From contig DASWMI010000168.1 of the NCBI GenBank assembly GCA_036399835.1, positions 1-64,000 on the forward strand: 64,000 nt of DNA, in the 5' to 3' direction. The position numbers and the translations under genes were made by a program. Of the stretch, positions 7,631 to 16,839 are shown one piece after another; the first letter of the stretch is position 1; the number at the start of each line of letters is the position of its first letter. Source of the stretch: DASYML01 sp036399835 (GTDB lineage Bacteria > Acidobacteriota > Blastocatellia > Pyrinomonadales > Pyrinomonadaceae). The notes under the pieces are model-generated. The model was not told where the DNA came from, made no database searches, and saw only the letters and a program-made list of their open reading frames with translations.

Positions 7631-9898
7631 ATGAGCAAGCAAATCAAGTATTTCTACGAATTCGGCCACTTTCGCATAGACACTGTGAATCGCCGCCTGC
7701 TGCGCGATGGAGAGCTTGTGCCGCTCAAGGCCAAGGCCGTTGAGACGCTGCTCGTCCTGGTCCAGCATTGCGGCGAAGTGGTCGAGAAGGATGACTTGAT
7801 GAAGCTGCTCTGGCCGGACAGTTTCGTAGAGGAAGCCAATCTGACGCAGAACATTTAAATGCTCCGCAAGGCTCTTGGCGATAGCGGCTACATTGAAACG
7901 ATTCCGCGACGCGGCTACCGTTTTGCGGCAGAGGTTAAAGAGTGGGAGGAAGCCCCTCCGGACCTGCTGGTGATTAAGGAGAAGTCCAGAACATATTTTA
8001 GTTATGAAGAGGAATCAGACGATTCCTCCGAGGGGCAGGCAGGCGCGAGTGCGCTTGAGACGAGACCCGACGATGAAGGGCAAACGCGCATTGCAGAGGC
8101 CGAGACAACGGCACACCTCACTGCGGTTAAATCCGAGCCTCGCCGCCCTCTACGCCGAAAGCTCTGGCTAATCGCAGCCATAGCGACAGGCGTTCTCCTC
8201 CTGGCAAGCATCGCCCTCTGGCTTTATGGCACTTCAACACCCTTTGAAAAAGTGAGGCTCGCCAAGTTCACCACGACAGGCACAGCCGTCAAAGCTGCCA
8301 TCTCTGCGGACGGTAAATATCTGGCCTACGTGACAAATGAGGCGGGCCAACAAAGCCTCTGGCTGAGACAGATAGCCACCGGCAAAGACCTTTTAATAGT
8401 TCCACCGCAACGCATAGAGTTTTACGGCCTGACCTTTTCGCACGACGGCAGCTATGTTTATTACGTCAGTCAGGAGATGAATCGTCTTGGATTGCTCTAT
8501 CAGGTGCCGAGTTTGGGCGGACAGCCAATCAAACTGATGGAGGATGTGGATTCTCCCGTGACGCTCTCGCCGGATGATCAGCAGTTGGCTTTCATCCGCT
8601 ATAGCCCCTCAGACCGAAGTATCATCATTGCCAATCTGGACGGCACGGGAGAGCGGAAACTTTCTTCCACAGCCCAGGGCGCTCCTTTCAGAATCGGGTT
8701 GACGGTCTCCCCTCCCATCTGGGTTCCGCCCGCCTGGTCACCTGATGGCAGCCTCATCGCCTGTCCCGTCATGGTGACTACGCCTGAGGGTGAATCTCAA
8801 ACTATTTGGGGCTTTCAGGTCAAAGGGGGAGAGTCGCGGCCTCTGGCTTCCGCGAACTGGCGCACGGTCGGACGTATGGAATGGATGACGGACGGGAGCG
8901 GACTGTTGACAACCGCTGCGGAGCAAGGCTCTGATGCTACACAACAAATCTGGTACGTCGCTTATCCGAGCGGCGCGGCGCGCAAAGTAACTAACGATCT
9001 GGGTGATTACAGGGACTTGAGCCTGACCGCTGATGGCAAAACTCTTGTCACCATCGAATCCGAGAGAAAAGCTAACATCTGGGTGGCTCCGGCCTCGGAC
9101 ACAGGCCAGACAAGGCAACTCACCTTTACCAACTATGACGGTTTGGGGGGACTCTCCTTCTCGCCTGATAACAGGCTTGTCTATACCTTGCAGGTAGGGG
9201 GCGAACAGAATTTATGGCTCACAGACCTTCAGGGCAGCTCGCCGAAACAACTCACGGCTCACGCCGGGATTAATCGTCAACCTACCGTCTCGCCCGATGG
9301 CCGTTACATCGTTTTCGTGTCCAATCGCAGTGGTCAGCAGCACCTCTGGAGAATTGAGATGGACGGCACGCGTCCGCAAGAGCTCACGCACGGCCCGGAG
9401 GATACTGAGCCTGACTTTATGCCTGACGGTCAGGGGGTGATTTACAAGTCTGTCATTTCCGGCACGGGCTATATCTTTCGAGTCGGATTAGATGGGGGCG
9501 AGCCGGTGCGATTAACTGATAGGACTTCCGGCCTTCCGATTGTTTCTCCGAATGGAAAGCTCATCGCTTTCTTCTATCGCCCGGCTCCTGCGGCAACAAA
9601 TAAAATAGCGACCATGCCATTTTCAGGGGGCGAGCCTCTATTGATTAGCGACTTGCCCGCACACTACGGTCAGTTTCACTGGACACCCGACGGCAGCGCC
9701 GTCGCGTATGCAGATAAACAGAGCGGGAAGGGGAACATCTGGACTCAGCCGCTCGATGGACGCCCCTCCAGGCAGGTGACGTACTGGAAGCCCGACCCTG
9801 TTTTTTCCTTCAACTGGTCACGCGATGGCCGTTGGCTGGCTTACGCGAGCGGAACGCTGACCAGCGATGTTGTGCTGATTAGGGACGCGCAACGGTAG
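7631..9898 (+). pseudogene. CadC-type winged-helix/TolB propeller regulator, interrupted by one in-frame TAA
   Basis: Two consecutive open frames (75 and 679 residues) are in the same phase and are separated only by a TAA at 7856-7858, with ATG at 7859. Together they form one standard protein: an OmpR/CadC-type winged helix (residues 1-105), a charged linker, one transmembrane helix (about residues 178-197) and a TolB/WD40-like propeller with SPDG and NIW repeats. The TAA falls after NLTQNI and before LRKALG, inside the DNA-recognition helix. Reinitiation at the adjacent ATG would give a protein without a complete DNA-binding domain. This may be a true nonsense mutation, a sequence error or recoding. 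Confidence 0.75.
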
Positions 9899-9923
9899 AT
9901 TTACCGCTCTGCGCAGGGGATTC

Positions 9924-11282
9924 TCAAACCGCGTCGTAACGCTTGAGCTTGCGGTAGAGCGTAGAGAGGTCTATGCCGAGGATGTTGGCGGCGCGTGCTT
10001 TGTCCTGGTTGACGGAGGCTAAGGTCTCGAAGATGTGGCGGCGCTCGACCTCTTCGAGCGTGGGGCGCAGCCCGTCCGGGTCGCGTACCTGCATCTGTCC
10101 GGCAACCGTCTCGCGCACGCGCGGCGGCAGGCTGTCGGGGTCAATCTGTTCGCCGCTCAATGTAAAGGCGCGCTCGATGGCGTTCTGCAATTCGCGCACG
10201 TTGCCGGGCCAGTGGTAGTTGATGAGAGCCGACATCGCAGCGGTCTCAATCGCTTTCTCTTCAGAGCCTTGCTCGCGCGCAGTATGCTTGATGAAATGGC
10301 GGACAAGGAGCGGGATGTCTTCGCGCCGCTCGCGCAAAGGGGGCAGGTGAATCTCTATCACGTTGAGGCGATAGAAGAGGTCTTCGCGGAAGCGCCCCTC
10401 CGCGACCTCCTTTTCCAGGTCACGATTGGTCGCGCAAATTATGCGCGCATCAAAGGAGACAGCCGCGCTCGAACCCAAGGGCGTCACTTCATGCTCCTGC
10501 ACGGCGCGCAGTAGCCGCACCTGCATCGCAGGGCTAATCTCTCCAATCTCGTCAAGAAAAACCGTTCCGCCTTCGGCTGCGCGAAAAAGTCCGAGCTTGT
10601 TGCTGGCCGCGCCCGTGAACGCGCCCTTCGTGTGACCGAACAGCTCGGATTCGAGCAGGGTTTCAGGGAGCGCGCCGCAGTTGATGGCGACGAAGGGACG
10701 CATCGCGCGCGGGCTGTTGTGATGAATGGCGCGCGCAACCAGCTCTTTGCCTGTGCCGGATTCGCCCTGTATGAGAATGTTGGTGTTGGTGCTCGCGACC
10801 TTTTCAACCAAGCGAAAGACGGCTTGCAGCGCGGGCGAGTTGCCGATAATCTCCGAGAAGCTGTAGCGGCGGTCAAGCTCGCGGCGCAGGAGACGATTTT
10901 CGCGGAACAGCTCGCGCTGGCGGATGGCGTTCTTGACGGATTGCAGGAGGTCTTCGTTGACGAAGGGCTTGGTGATGTAATCGTAAGCGCCTTTGCGCAG
11001 GGCCGCGACGGCTGAGTCAACCGAAGAGTAAGCGGTCATGACGATGACGAGAGCTTCATGGTCTATGTCCTTGAGCTGGTCCAGCAGCGCGAGGCCGTCC
11101 ATGCCCTTCATGCGTATATCTGTGAGCGTGACGGCGACATCCTCTGCGGCGAAACGTTCGAGAGCCTCTTCGGCGCTCGCGGCTCCGGCGACGCGATAAC
11201 CGGCATCTTCAAGCAGCCGCGTGAGGATGGCGCGCATCAGGTCTTCGTCTTCGGCAATCAGAATGAGAGGTGACGTATTCAT
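9924..11282 (-). CDS. Sigma-54-dependent response regulator (NtrC family)
   Basis: This 452-residue protein has three domains. The receiver domain (1-120) carries the phospho-acceptor Asp in LTDIRMKGMDG. The AAA+ sigma-54 activator domain (about 140-375) has a GESGTGKE Walker A motif, the GAFTGA loop that contacts sigma-54, and a GGTVFLDEIGE Walker B motif. A FIS-type helix-turn-helix ends in LGIDLSTLYRKLKRY. It should activate RpoN promoters after phosphorylation. It is the last gene of an operon that starts with a histidine kinase, its likely partner. No -24/-12 promoter could be assigned by eye. Confidence 0.95.
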   Translation of the reverse strand: MNTSPLILIAEDEDLMRAILTRLLEDAGYRVAGAASAEEALERFAAEDVAVTLTDIRMKGMDGLALLDQLKDIDHEALVIVMTAYSSVDSAVAALRKGAYDYITKPFVNEDLLQSVKNAIRQRELFRENRLLRRELDRRYSFSEIIGNSPALQAVFRLVEKVASTNTNILIQGESGTGKELVARAIHHNSPRAMRPFVAINCGALPETLLESELFGHTKGAFTGAASNKLGLFRAAEGGTVFLDEIGEISPAMQVRLLRAVQEHEVTPLGSSAAVSFDARIICATNRDLEKEVAEGRFREDLFYRLNVIEIHLPPLRERREDIPLLVRHFIKHTAREQGSEEKAIETAAMSALINYHWPGNVRELQNAIERAFTLSGEQIDPDSLPPRVRETVAGQMQVRDPDGLRPTLEEVERRHIFETLASVNQDKARAANILGIDLSTLYRKLKRYDAV

Positions 11283-11302
11283 CTTTAATCTCGCGCCAGG
11301 GT

Positions 11303-11869
11303 TTATTGTAAGACCTTTCGCATCGGCACGAACTCTATGCTCAAGCCGTTTTCCATCTCGTACAGGACGCGCTCGCCGCCTTGATACCCGCAGGCTCTGT
11401 ACAATCTGAGCCCCGGAAGCGTCGCCATTAACTCAAGCGAGCGAAAGCCGCAGGCTCTTGCTTCGCTTTCGCAGACCGAAAGAATCGCTCGCGCTATCCC
11501 CTTTCTGGCATGCAGCGGGTGCACGAAGAATGCTCGAATCTTTGCGGGTTCCAGTTCCGGGTCAAGCTCGCTCGAATCCCTACTGGCATACTGGTCGCTG
11601 CCAAAAAGATTTCTTCTCTTACTCCAACCGCCGCAGCCAATCAGCATTCCAGAGCTATCCGCGACGAAGTACGTTCCGTCAACAATAAGATCGCTGTCAA
11701 CCCCGTAGACCTTCGCGAGCGCCGCTTCGATTTGCTGCTCGGAGTAATCTTCGAGGCTCAAGCTTCTGGCCGACTCCGCGATCAGTTGCTCGATGGCGGC
11801 CCTCTCATCAAGCTTCGCTTTTCTTATCACGTAATCCATTCGACCCTGACGAAAGAACTGCAGAGTCAA
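11303..11869 (-). CDS. GNAT family N-acetyltransferase
   Basis: This 188-residue protein has the GNAT fold. An IRKAKLDERAAIEQLI start leads to strand RAFFVHPLHARKGIARAIL, which contains the acetyl-CoA pyrophosphate-binding R/Q-x-x-G-x-A/G-like loop (about residues 112-122). It ends with SLELMATLPGLRLYRACGYQ. The acceptor is unknown. Its ATG overlaps the stop of the SRPBCC gene by four bases (ATGA), which supports this start and translational coupling. A second ATG at 11839 is possible. Its place between kinase and regulator genes suggests co-expression rather than a signalling role. Confidence 0.85.
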   Translation of the reverse strand: MTLQFFRQGRMDYVIRKAKLDERAAIEQLIAESARSLSLEDYSEQQIEAALAKVYGVDSDLIVDGTYFVADSSGMLIGCGGWSKRRNLFGSDQYASRDSSELDPELEPAKIRAFFVHPLHARKGIARAILSVCESEARACGFRSLELMATLPGLRLYRACGYQGGERVLYEMENGLSIEFVPMRKVLQ

Positions 11870-12366
11870 GCTCGCAACGCCGCGTTCTGATGTGTGCGGC
11901 CTGCCGTCCGGCGAGCCTCTTCCTCGGCCACTTTCCTGAGATGACTGTTGCGCCGGATGAGCAAGCGCGTCATGTAGCTTTCGAGCAAGAGCTTGTCAAC
12001 TATTTGTCCGAGCAGGCCGAGCGGCGAAGCATAGTCGGCATCGTCTATCATCAGCGTACCGCCCGCGAGCGATTCAAACAAATGCGTGTGATGCCAGTAT
12101 TTAAAAGCCCCGCGCTGCATCTGGTCCACAAACATGCGCGGTCGTTCAAAGGCCGTAATCTTCGAGGTCAGACGCTGGCGGATGCCGAAATGGGTCGCCT
12201 CCCATGTGACTTCATCATTCAAGCTCATCATGCCATTGGTGACACCCGCGATGGCCCGCTCGCTCGTCTGATTGGTCGAAGCCATGTGTACATCAACGCT
12301 GCGAGCGAGGTCAAAACAAAGCTCTACGGGAGCACGGATAAAAGTCTCAAGATGAATGGAGGGCAT
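11866..12366 (-). CDS. SRPBCC (START-like) family protein
   Basis: This 166-residue protein has the typical helix-grip pattern of small SRPBCC/polyketide-cyclase-like proteins. It begins SIHLETFIRAPVELCFDLARS, has a VTWEATHFGIRQRLTSKITAFERP middle and a MIDDADYASPLGLLGQIVDKLLL C-terminal helix. These proteins bind hydrophobic ligands, and the ligand here is unknown. I chose the ATG at 12366 because the fold begins there; the longer frame upstream lies inside the kinase gene. It overlaps the kinase gene end by 20 bp and the acetyltransferase start by four. Confidence 0.8.
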   Translation of the reverse strand: MPSIHLETFIRAPVELCFDLARSVDVHMASTNQTSERAIAGVTNGMMSLNDEVTWEATHFGIRQRLTSKITAFERPRMFVDQMQRGAFKYWHHTHLFESLAGGTLMIDDADYASPLGLLGQIVDKLLLESYMTRLLIRRNSHLRKVAEEEARRTAGRTHQNAALRA

Positions 12367-14140
12367 AATCTTTTTGGTCCACAAGAGCCTCTGCCGGAAG
12401 CGTAACACGCACGCATGTTCCCAGGCCATTATTTGAGCCGATCTCTATCCGCCCGCCGTGAGCCGTGATGATGCCGTAGCAGACAGCGAGGCCGAGTCCT
12501 GTGCCCGTGCCGGCGGGCTTGGTCGTAAAGAAGGGATCGAAGACGTGCGGGCTGTGCTCAGGCGCGATGCCCGTGCCCGTGTCGCTGATTTCGATGACAA
12601 GTTCGCCCGGCTGAGGAGCATAAAGGGTTCGGACCAGCAGTTCGCCGCCTTCGGGCATGGCGTCGCGTGCGTTGAGCAGGAGGTTGAGAAAGACTTGCTG
12701 AAGCTGGTCGGCATCGGCCTGGACCAGCGGCGCGCCCGCGTCCAAATCCCTCTTGACACTCAGCCTTTGAAAGGCTTTATCAAAGCTGGCGAGGCGGATG
12801 CTCGCTTCGAGCGTGCGGTTGATGTCGAGCGGCGCTCGCTCAGGCGGGCGCGCCCGCGCAAAGTCCATCATGTCGCGCAGGACCTGCGTGATGCGTGCGA
12901 TCTGCGTCTGCATCAGCCTCAGCATCTCGCGGGTTTCCGCGTCCGTTCCAGGCCGCGCCTGAAGCATCTGAATCAGCGACGAGATGGAGGCCAGAGGATT
13001 GTTGACTTCGTGCGCGACACCTGCGGCGAGCGTTCCGGCGGCGGCCAGCTTTTCCGTCCTGATGAGTTGTTCGTTAAGCTCGCGCAGTCGCTCTATGTCC
13101 GAGGCCATCTTGCGGCTCATCTCGTTGAACGAGGCCGCGAGCAGACCCATCTCGTCGTTGCTGTGAAGCTCGACCTGCGCGCCGTAAGCTCCGCCCGCGA
13201 CCTCGACGGCAGCCTCCGTCAGGCGGCGCACGGGCCGAGAGATAGTGCGTATGATGAGCGCCACGAGAATCAGGTTGGGGACGAGCGCGCTAATCACGCT
13301 GAAGACCAGATAGCGCCGCCAGGCGTCCATCGTTGGACCAGTGCCGAAGCTCCACCAGACAATCGGAATCTGAAAGATAGCGAAGCTCAAGATAGCCACC
13401 GCCGCAATCGAGAGCGCGACCTTGTAGGCGACGGGGAAGAGGCGAAACTGGTCCAGCGCGGATTGCAGCGAGAAGAGCTTGAAGTTAGAGATGGCGTAGG
13501 CGTAGATGACGACGCCGAGCAGGACGAAGATGGAGCTGACGGGCAGGAGCGAGTAGATACCCCCGAGGGGCAGCGCGACGTTGGCGAGCGTCTTGAGCGT
13601 GCCCGTGATGACCAGCGCCCAGAGGATCGCGCCGAGCTGCATGCCCCACAGGTTCTTCCGATAGCGGCGATACTTTGTATAGAGCAGGCCGAACCCGTAA
13701 CCGAAGACGCAGTAGATGTAGAGACCGAAGGCATAGGCCAGCGGTGTTAAATGAATCTCCAGCCGGTCGCCTGTAAATCTCACGTCCTCCCACATCCATC
13801 CGAGCAAGACTGCCGGAACGAGGACAGCGCCGGGCGCGTAGAGTATGGCCGCGCGCTTGAGCGGCACTGGTCCATTTTCGGGAAAGACCCAGGCGAAGAC
13901 AACGAGCGAATATTGCATCAGCAGCGCGATGATAAAACTCGTGCTGGCCCACCATCCGGCGCTCGACCCGTCGCGCGCGCCAAAGCCCCAGAACACGATG
14001 TCCTTGATCGTCCAGAGGGCGAAGCAGGCGACAAAGGCCGCAAACGTCTGGTGCGTGCGACTGCGCGGCGCGGCCACGAAGACATAGAAGCCGAGCATCA
14101 CCAGCACGAAGAGTGAAAGAAGAAGGAAGGCCAGCAGCAT
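12347..14140 (-). CDS. Membrane sensor histidine kinase
   Basis: This 597-residue kinase has about eight transmembrane helices in residues 1-300, a HAMP-like linker (residues 300-355), a HisKA dimerisation domain with the H-box HEVNNPLASI (about residue 380), and a HATPase domain. The ATPase has the N-box NLLLNARDAMPEGG, the G1 motif DTGTGI and the G2 motif GTGTGLGLAV. It should autophosphorylate and pass phosphate to the NtrC-type regulator three genes downstream. The signal is unknown. The N-terminal helices resemble the histidine-kinase 7TM class rather than a periplasmic sensor. It is the first gene of the operon. Confidence 0.93.
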   Translation of the reverse strand: MLLAFLLLSLFVLVMLGFYVFVAAPRSRTHQTFAAFVACFALWTIKDIVFWGFGARDGSSAGWWASTSFIIALLMQYSLVVFAWVFPENGPVPLKRAAILYAPGAVLVPAVLLGWMWEDVRFTGDRLEIHLTPLAYAFGLYIYCVFGYGFGLLYTKYRRYRKNLWGMQLGAILWALVITGTLKTLANVALPLGGIYSLLPVSSIFVLLGVVIYAYAISNFKLFSLQSALDQFRLFPVAYKVALSIAAVAILSFAIFQIPIVWWSFGTGPTMDAWRRYLVFSVISALVPNLILVALIIRTISRPVRRLTEAAVEVAGGAYGAQVELHSNDEMGLLAASFNEMSRKMASDIERLRELNEQLIRTEKLAAAGTLAAGVAHEVNNPLASISSLIQMLQARPGTDAETREMLRLMQTQIARITQVLRDMMDFARARPPERAPLDINRTLEASIRLASFDKAFQRLSVKRDLDAGAPLVQADADQLQQVFLNLLLNARDAMPEGGELLVRTLYAPQPGELVIEISDTGTGIAPEHSPHVFDPFFTTKPAGTGTGLGLAVCYGIITAHGGRIEIGSNNGLGTCVRVTLPAEALVDQKDYALHSS

Positions 14141-14143
14141 GCG

Positions 14144-14226
14144 TCAGTTTTGAGTTTCGAGTTTTCAGTTTTCAGTTGGAAAGCAGAACTCGAATGCTGA
14201 AAACTGAAAACCGAAAACTCAAAACT
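14144..14226. repeat. Intergenic hairpin of iterated CAGTTTT/AAAACTG words, second copy
   Basis: The left arm CAGTTTTGAGTTTCGAGTTT pairs with the right arm CTGAAAACCGAAAACTCAAAACTG (split here for reading), giving a stem of more than 20 bp. The centre contains GAAAGCAGAACTC. It matches the element at 4393-4470 in both arms and centre. It lies between a minus-strand membrane protein gene and the kinase gene, where it may terminate the former. Confidence 0.7.
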
Positions 14227-14229
14227 GCT

Positions 14230-14874
14230 TCATAGATTGAGAATCAGCGCGGCAATCGCGAGCGTCACGGCGCTGGCAATGGGCCAGAAGTGGCGCGCGT
14301 CAATCATACCACCGCGCACGAGCAGCCGGTGGAAAATTGTAAAGAGCAGAAAGGCGGCCACGCCGACAGGGATCGCGAAGACGGCTCCGACGACAGCGCC
14401 GAAGCCGAAGAAGATAAAGCCGCCCGCGCCGCCCGTCATGGCTCCCCAGGCCATCCCCAACAGAGGCAACGTGAGCAGCATCCTGTTCCAGGATAAACGC
14501 TCCAGGTTTCCCGCCGTGCGGCTCAGCGCCGAACCCATCGCGAGGCCCACCAGCGCGCAGATGAGGTTCATCAGCAGACAGAAAATCAGAAGGCCAATCT
14601 CTGAATGTCCCTTTAAGCCATAACCGAAGATGCGTGTGAAGATGGCTGCGGGCGGAAAGATGCCGAGCAGCAGGCCGAGCAGGGCGTAGGCTTTTCGCAG
14701 GTCCAGAGGACGGCGCATCGTGAGCAGTTCTTCTTCTTCGAGGGCGCTGCTGAAGAGCAGTCTGCGAGCGGCCTCCTGCTCGTTCGTGGCGAGCAGCCAA
14801 TTCAGCCTTGCGCCAGTGTCCTGGACGGCAAAGGCTGCATCCTGGACGGATGGAGCGTTTGCTGTTTCGTACAT
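14230..14874 (-). CDS. Five-helix inner-membrane protein of unknown family
   Basis: This 214-residue protein has a soluble N-terminus (residues 1-55) and then about five hydrophobic helices, some rich in Gly and Ala (GMAWGAMTGGAGGFIFFGFGAV split over residues 139-162). I do not recognise the family. Its start overlaps the end of the upstream gene at 14802-15683 by 73 bp, so the pair is probably co-translated. The overlap is longer than usual, and a later start is possible. Confidence 0.65.
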   Translation of the reverse strand: MYETANAPSVQDAAFAVQDTGARLNWLLATNEQEAARRLLFSSALEEEELLTMRRPLDLRKAYALLGLLLGIFPPAAIFTRIFGYGLKGHSEIGLLIFCLLMNLICALVGLAMGSALSRTAGNLERLSWNRMLLTLPLLGMAWGAMTGGAGGFIFFGFGAVVGAVFAIPVGVAAFLLFTIFHRLLVRGGMIDARHFWPIASAVTLAIAALILNL

Positions 14875-15683
14875 TCTTCTCCTCTCGAAGCAGGCTCAAG
14901 CCTGTTCTGCATACCATCGGCCTCAAGACGACGCAGCCGCGCGCACTCTGCATCGAGAAGACGAGCCGCGCCGATGGCCGCCCTCTCATCTTCAAGCAGC
15001 GACATCAGGTTGATGACATGCCCGTAGAGCCTCAAGATCATGACGCTCAAATGTCTGGCCGTCGCCAGTTCCTTAGACTCCGCAGCCGAAACTTCAGTTC
15101 CAAATTCGCGCACGCAGGCGAGCGCGTGTAGAAACTCTGTGCGCGCACGCGCCTGGTGAGCAATCAGTCTGGCCGCGTTGCGGCGATGTATGCAGCGGCC
15201 AGCGAGCAAGAGGTCGTCGCCCGTGCGTCCGGCGATGCGGCATAGCTCCAACTCGCGCTGGTCCGGTAAAGCTTCAGGCTCGACTTCCGACGCGGCCATC
15301 GTCAGCCCGACATATCTCTCAACGTGGTCGCAGACGATACGAGTCTTTTGCTCCAACTCCTGCGCCCTGAGCCTGCCAGACTGGCGGGCCATCTCCTCTA
15401 CCTTGTAGAGCGTTTCGATAAGCTTGCGTTTAGCCTGCTCGATCTGCGCGTCGAAGTCTGGCGAAGATGTGTGGTCCATGCCGGTAGTAGTTTTCCAGGC
15501 GGGGCGCGAGCGCCAGAGCTTGAGTAGAAACAACGTCGCCGCGCAGGGCCAGAGCAGCATCGCCAGCGTCGCTTTGAAGACGGCCTTCCGTGGTCCTCTA
15601 CGGTTTCTCCCTGAGAGTAGATCGCTCATGCCAAAGGGCGCTCCGGCTGCCAGATAAATGGTGATGATTTCGCTCGCTCGCAT
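14802..15683 (-). CDS. Conserved hypothetical protein with one N-terminal TM helix
   Basis: This 293-residue protein begins RASEIITIYLAAGAPFGMSDLL, has one transmembrane helix (about residues 36-55) and then a long helical cytoplasmic region. That region includes ARTEFLHALACVREFGTEVSAAE, which I recall from a protein family found in Acidobacteriota. Its role is unknown. I chose the ATG at 15683 because similarity of that kind starts there; an in-frame ATG at 15776 is less likely. It forms a two-gene unit with the overlapping membrane protein downstream. Confidence 0.6.
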   Translation of the reverse strand: MRASEIITIYLAAGAPFGMSDLLSGRNRRGPRKAVFKATLAMLLWPCAATLFLLKLWRSRPAWKTTTGMDHTSSPDFDAQIEQAKRKLIETLYKVEEMARQSGRLRAQELEQKTRIVCDHVERYVGLTMAASEVEPEALPDQRELELCRIAGRTGDDLLLAGRCIHRRNAARLIAHQARARTEFLHALACVREFGTEVSAAESKELATARHLSVMILRLYGHVINLMSLLEDERAAIGAARLLDAECARLRRLEADGMQNRLEPASRGEECTKQQTLHPSRMQPLPSRTLAQG

Positions 15684-16351
15684 CCTGGCCTTCAGAAATG
15701 GCAACGCTTGTGCCAGCGCCGCAAGCGCCGAGCGCGGCTCATCGCGGAAAGTTTTCTTCTGCTTCCGGCAGAACATTTACGGGAAATTTTTCCGGTCCGG
15801 ACAAGCCCGGCGCGTTTGGGAAAAGCGCTCTCGTCCGCTTGGCAAACCGCCTCTCCAACTTCAGGGTTTGGCATTCTGCAAACTCGCAGGAGAGGGCGAC
15901 TGGTCCAACGCCTTGAGGCATGAAGATGAAGTTAATGGGAGCGGGCCATCGAGCGATTGAAGGGACGCGTCATTTCTCTGCTCGCGCGGCGCGGCGTGGG
16001 GTGAAGCGCGGCGGCTCTGCGGGAAGCGCCCAATCCAAACCGTACATCTGGAGTCACCTCTGTATGCAATAAAGCCACAGGTGGCTAATTTCCGAATCCC
16101 TTGATGCTCCTTCGAGGGAGGAAACTTCCTTCGGCTAAAACCATGCGCGCCGCGTCTAATATAGAAAATAAGAAGCGCAAATCCGAGTTCCGGTTTACGT
16201 CAGCAGTTGTGGCCTCCGGTTTGCAGGGATGACGGCGCAAAGGTCAACGGCTGTTTCTGATCGGACCAAAATAAATCGAACTTCGAGACAGCCGATTCGT
16301 TAGAGTAAAGAGATTATTCGAGAAACAATCAAGCAGGGACAGGCAATCATT
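15684..16351. other. Long gap without a recognised gene
   Basis: No open frame here looks like a protein. The segment 16045-16150 has short dyads and phrases such as AAAGCCACAGGTGGCTAA that faintly recall riboswitch cores, but no full consensus. The last 100 bp are AT-rich and probably hold the promoter of the small gene at 16352. Confidence 0.5.
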
Positions 16352-16576
16352 ATGGCTACTAAACCTTCAATCAAAATCATCAAGCGCCGTGAGCGCATAG
16401 AGCAGGAAAACGGGCCTGAACAGGCCGCTGCTACGAAAGAAACGCCGCGCGAAGCCGCCCGCGAAATGGTCGCCACCGTGACCAACTGGGTGAGCGAGTT
16501 TCAGCAAAAGCGGCGCGAGGAAACTTCACGCGCCATCAAGACGCTGTTCGCGGACCAGCAACCGAACGAGGCATAG
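16352..16576 (+). CDS. Small charged conserved protein
   Basis: This 74-residue protein is highly charged: SIKIIKRRERIEQENG at the start, then a helix EAAREMVATVTNWVSEFQQKRREE. It has no Cys and no membrane segment. Similar short proteins occur in related bacteria as far as I recall, but no function is known. The frame has coding-like third-position GC. A strong terminator at 16682 follows, which supports a single-gene transcript. Confidence 0.6.
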   Translation: MATKPSIKIIKRRERIEQENGPEQAAATKETPREAAREMVATVTNWVSEFQQKRREETSRAIKTLFADQQPNEA

Positions 16577-16681
16577 GCTCTCGCAACACATGCGGCGCAT
16601 AATCCCGCACCGGAATGAAGCAGATTGCACGCTTTCGTTCTCGCCTAGACCAAAAAGAACAATCACAGACAGGCTACACAA

Positions 16682-16717
16682 AAGGGCGGCCCCAAGAGGT
16701 CGCCCTTAATTGTTTCT
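16682..16717 (+). terminator. Rho-independent terminator
   Basis: A 10-bp stem (AAGGGCGGCC with GGTCGCCCTT, one G-U pair) has a six-base loop and is followed by AATTGTTT. It lies downstream of the small gene ending at 16576. Confidence 0.75.
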
Positions 16718-16839
16718 AAAAGTATGGCGAATGCTACGTCTCAAGAGCGGACCTGTCAGGATGTTGACACGGGGCGCGTGGCGGCGATAGCATGGCTGCC
16801 AAATCAAAGCCCTAAGAGAAATGGTATCCGTCAAGCCTC

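Noticed and set aside
7404..7634. 76-codon + strand frame just before the CadC-like gene
   Set aside because: It overlaps the start of the divergent HTH-like gene on the other strand and has no coding-like pattern or domain.
12458..13750. 430-codon + strand open frame opposite the sensor kinase gene
   Set aside because: It is the antisense shadow of a clear histidine kinase with all motifs intact; its product is low-complexity Arg/Asp/Glu-rich sequence.
16045..16150. Phrases similar to the c-di-GMP-I (GEMM) riboswitch core
   Set aside because: AAAGCCACAGGTGGCTAA looks partly similar, but the GGCAAACC block and the GAAA tetraloop are absent, and the downstream gene is a tiny unrelated protein.
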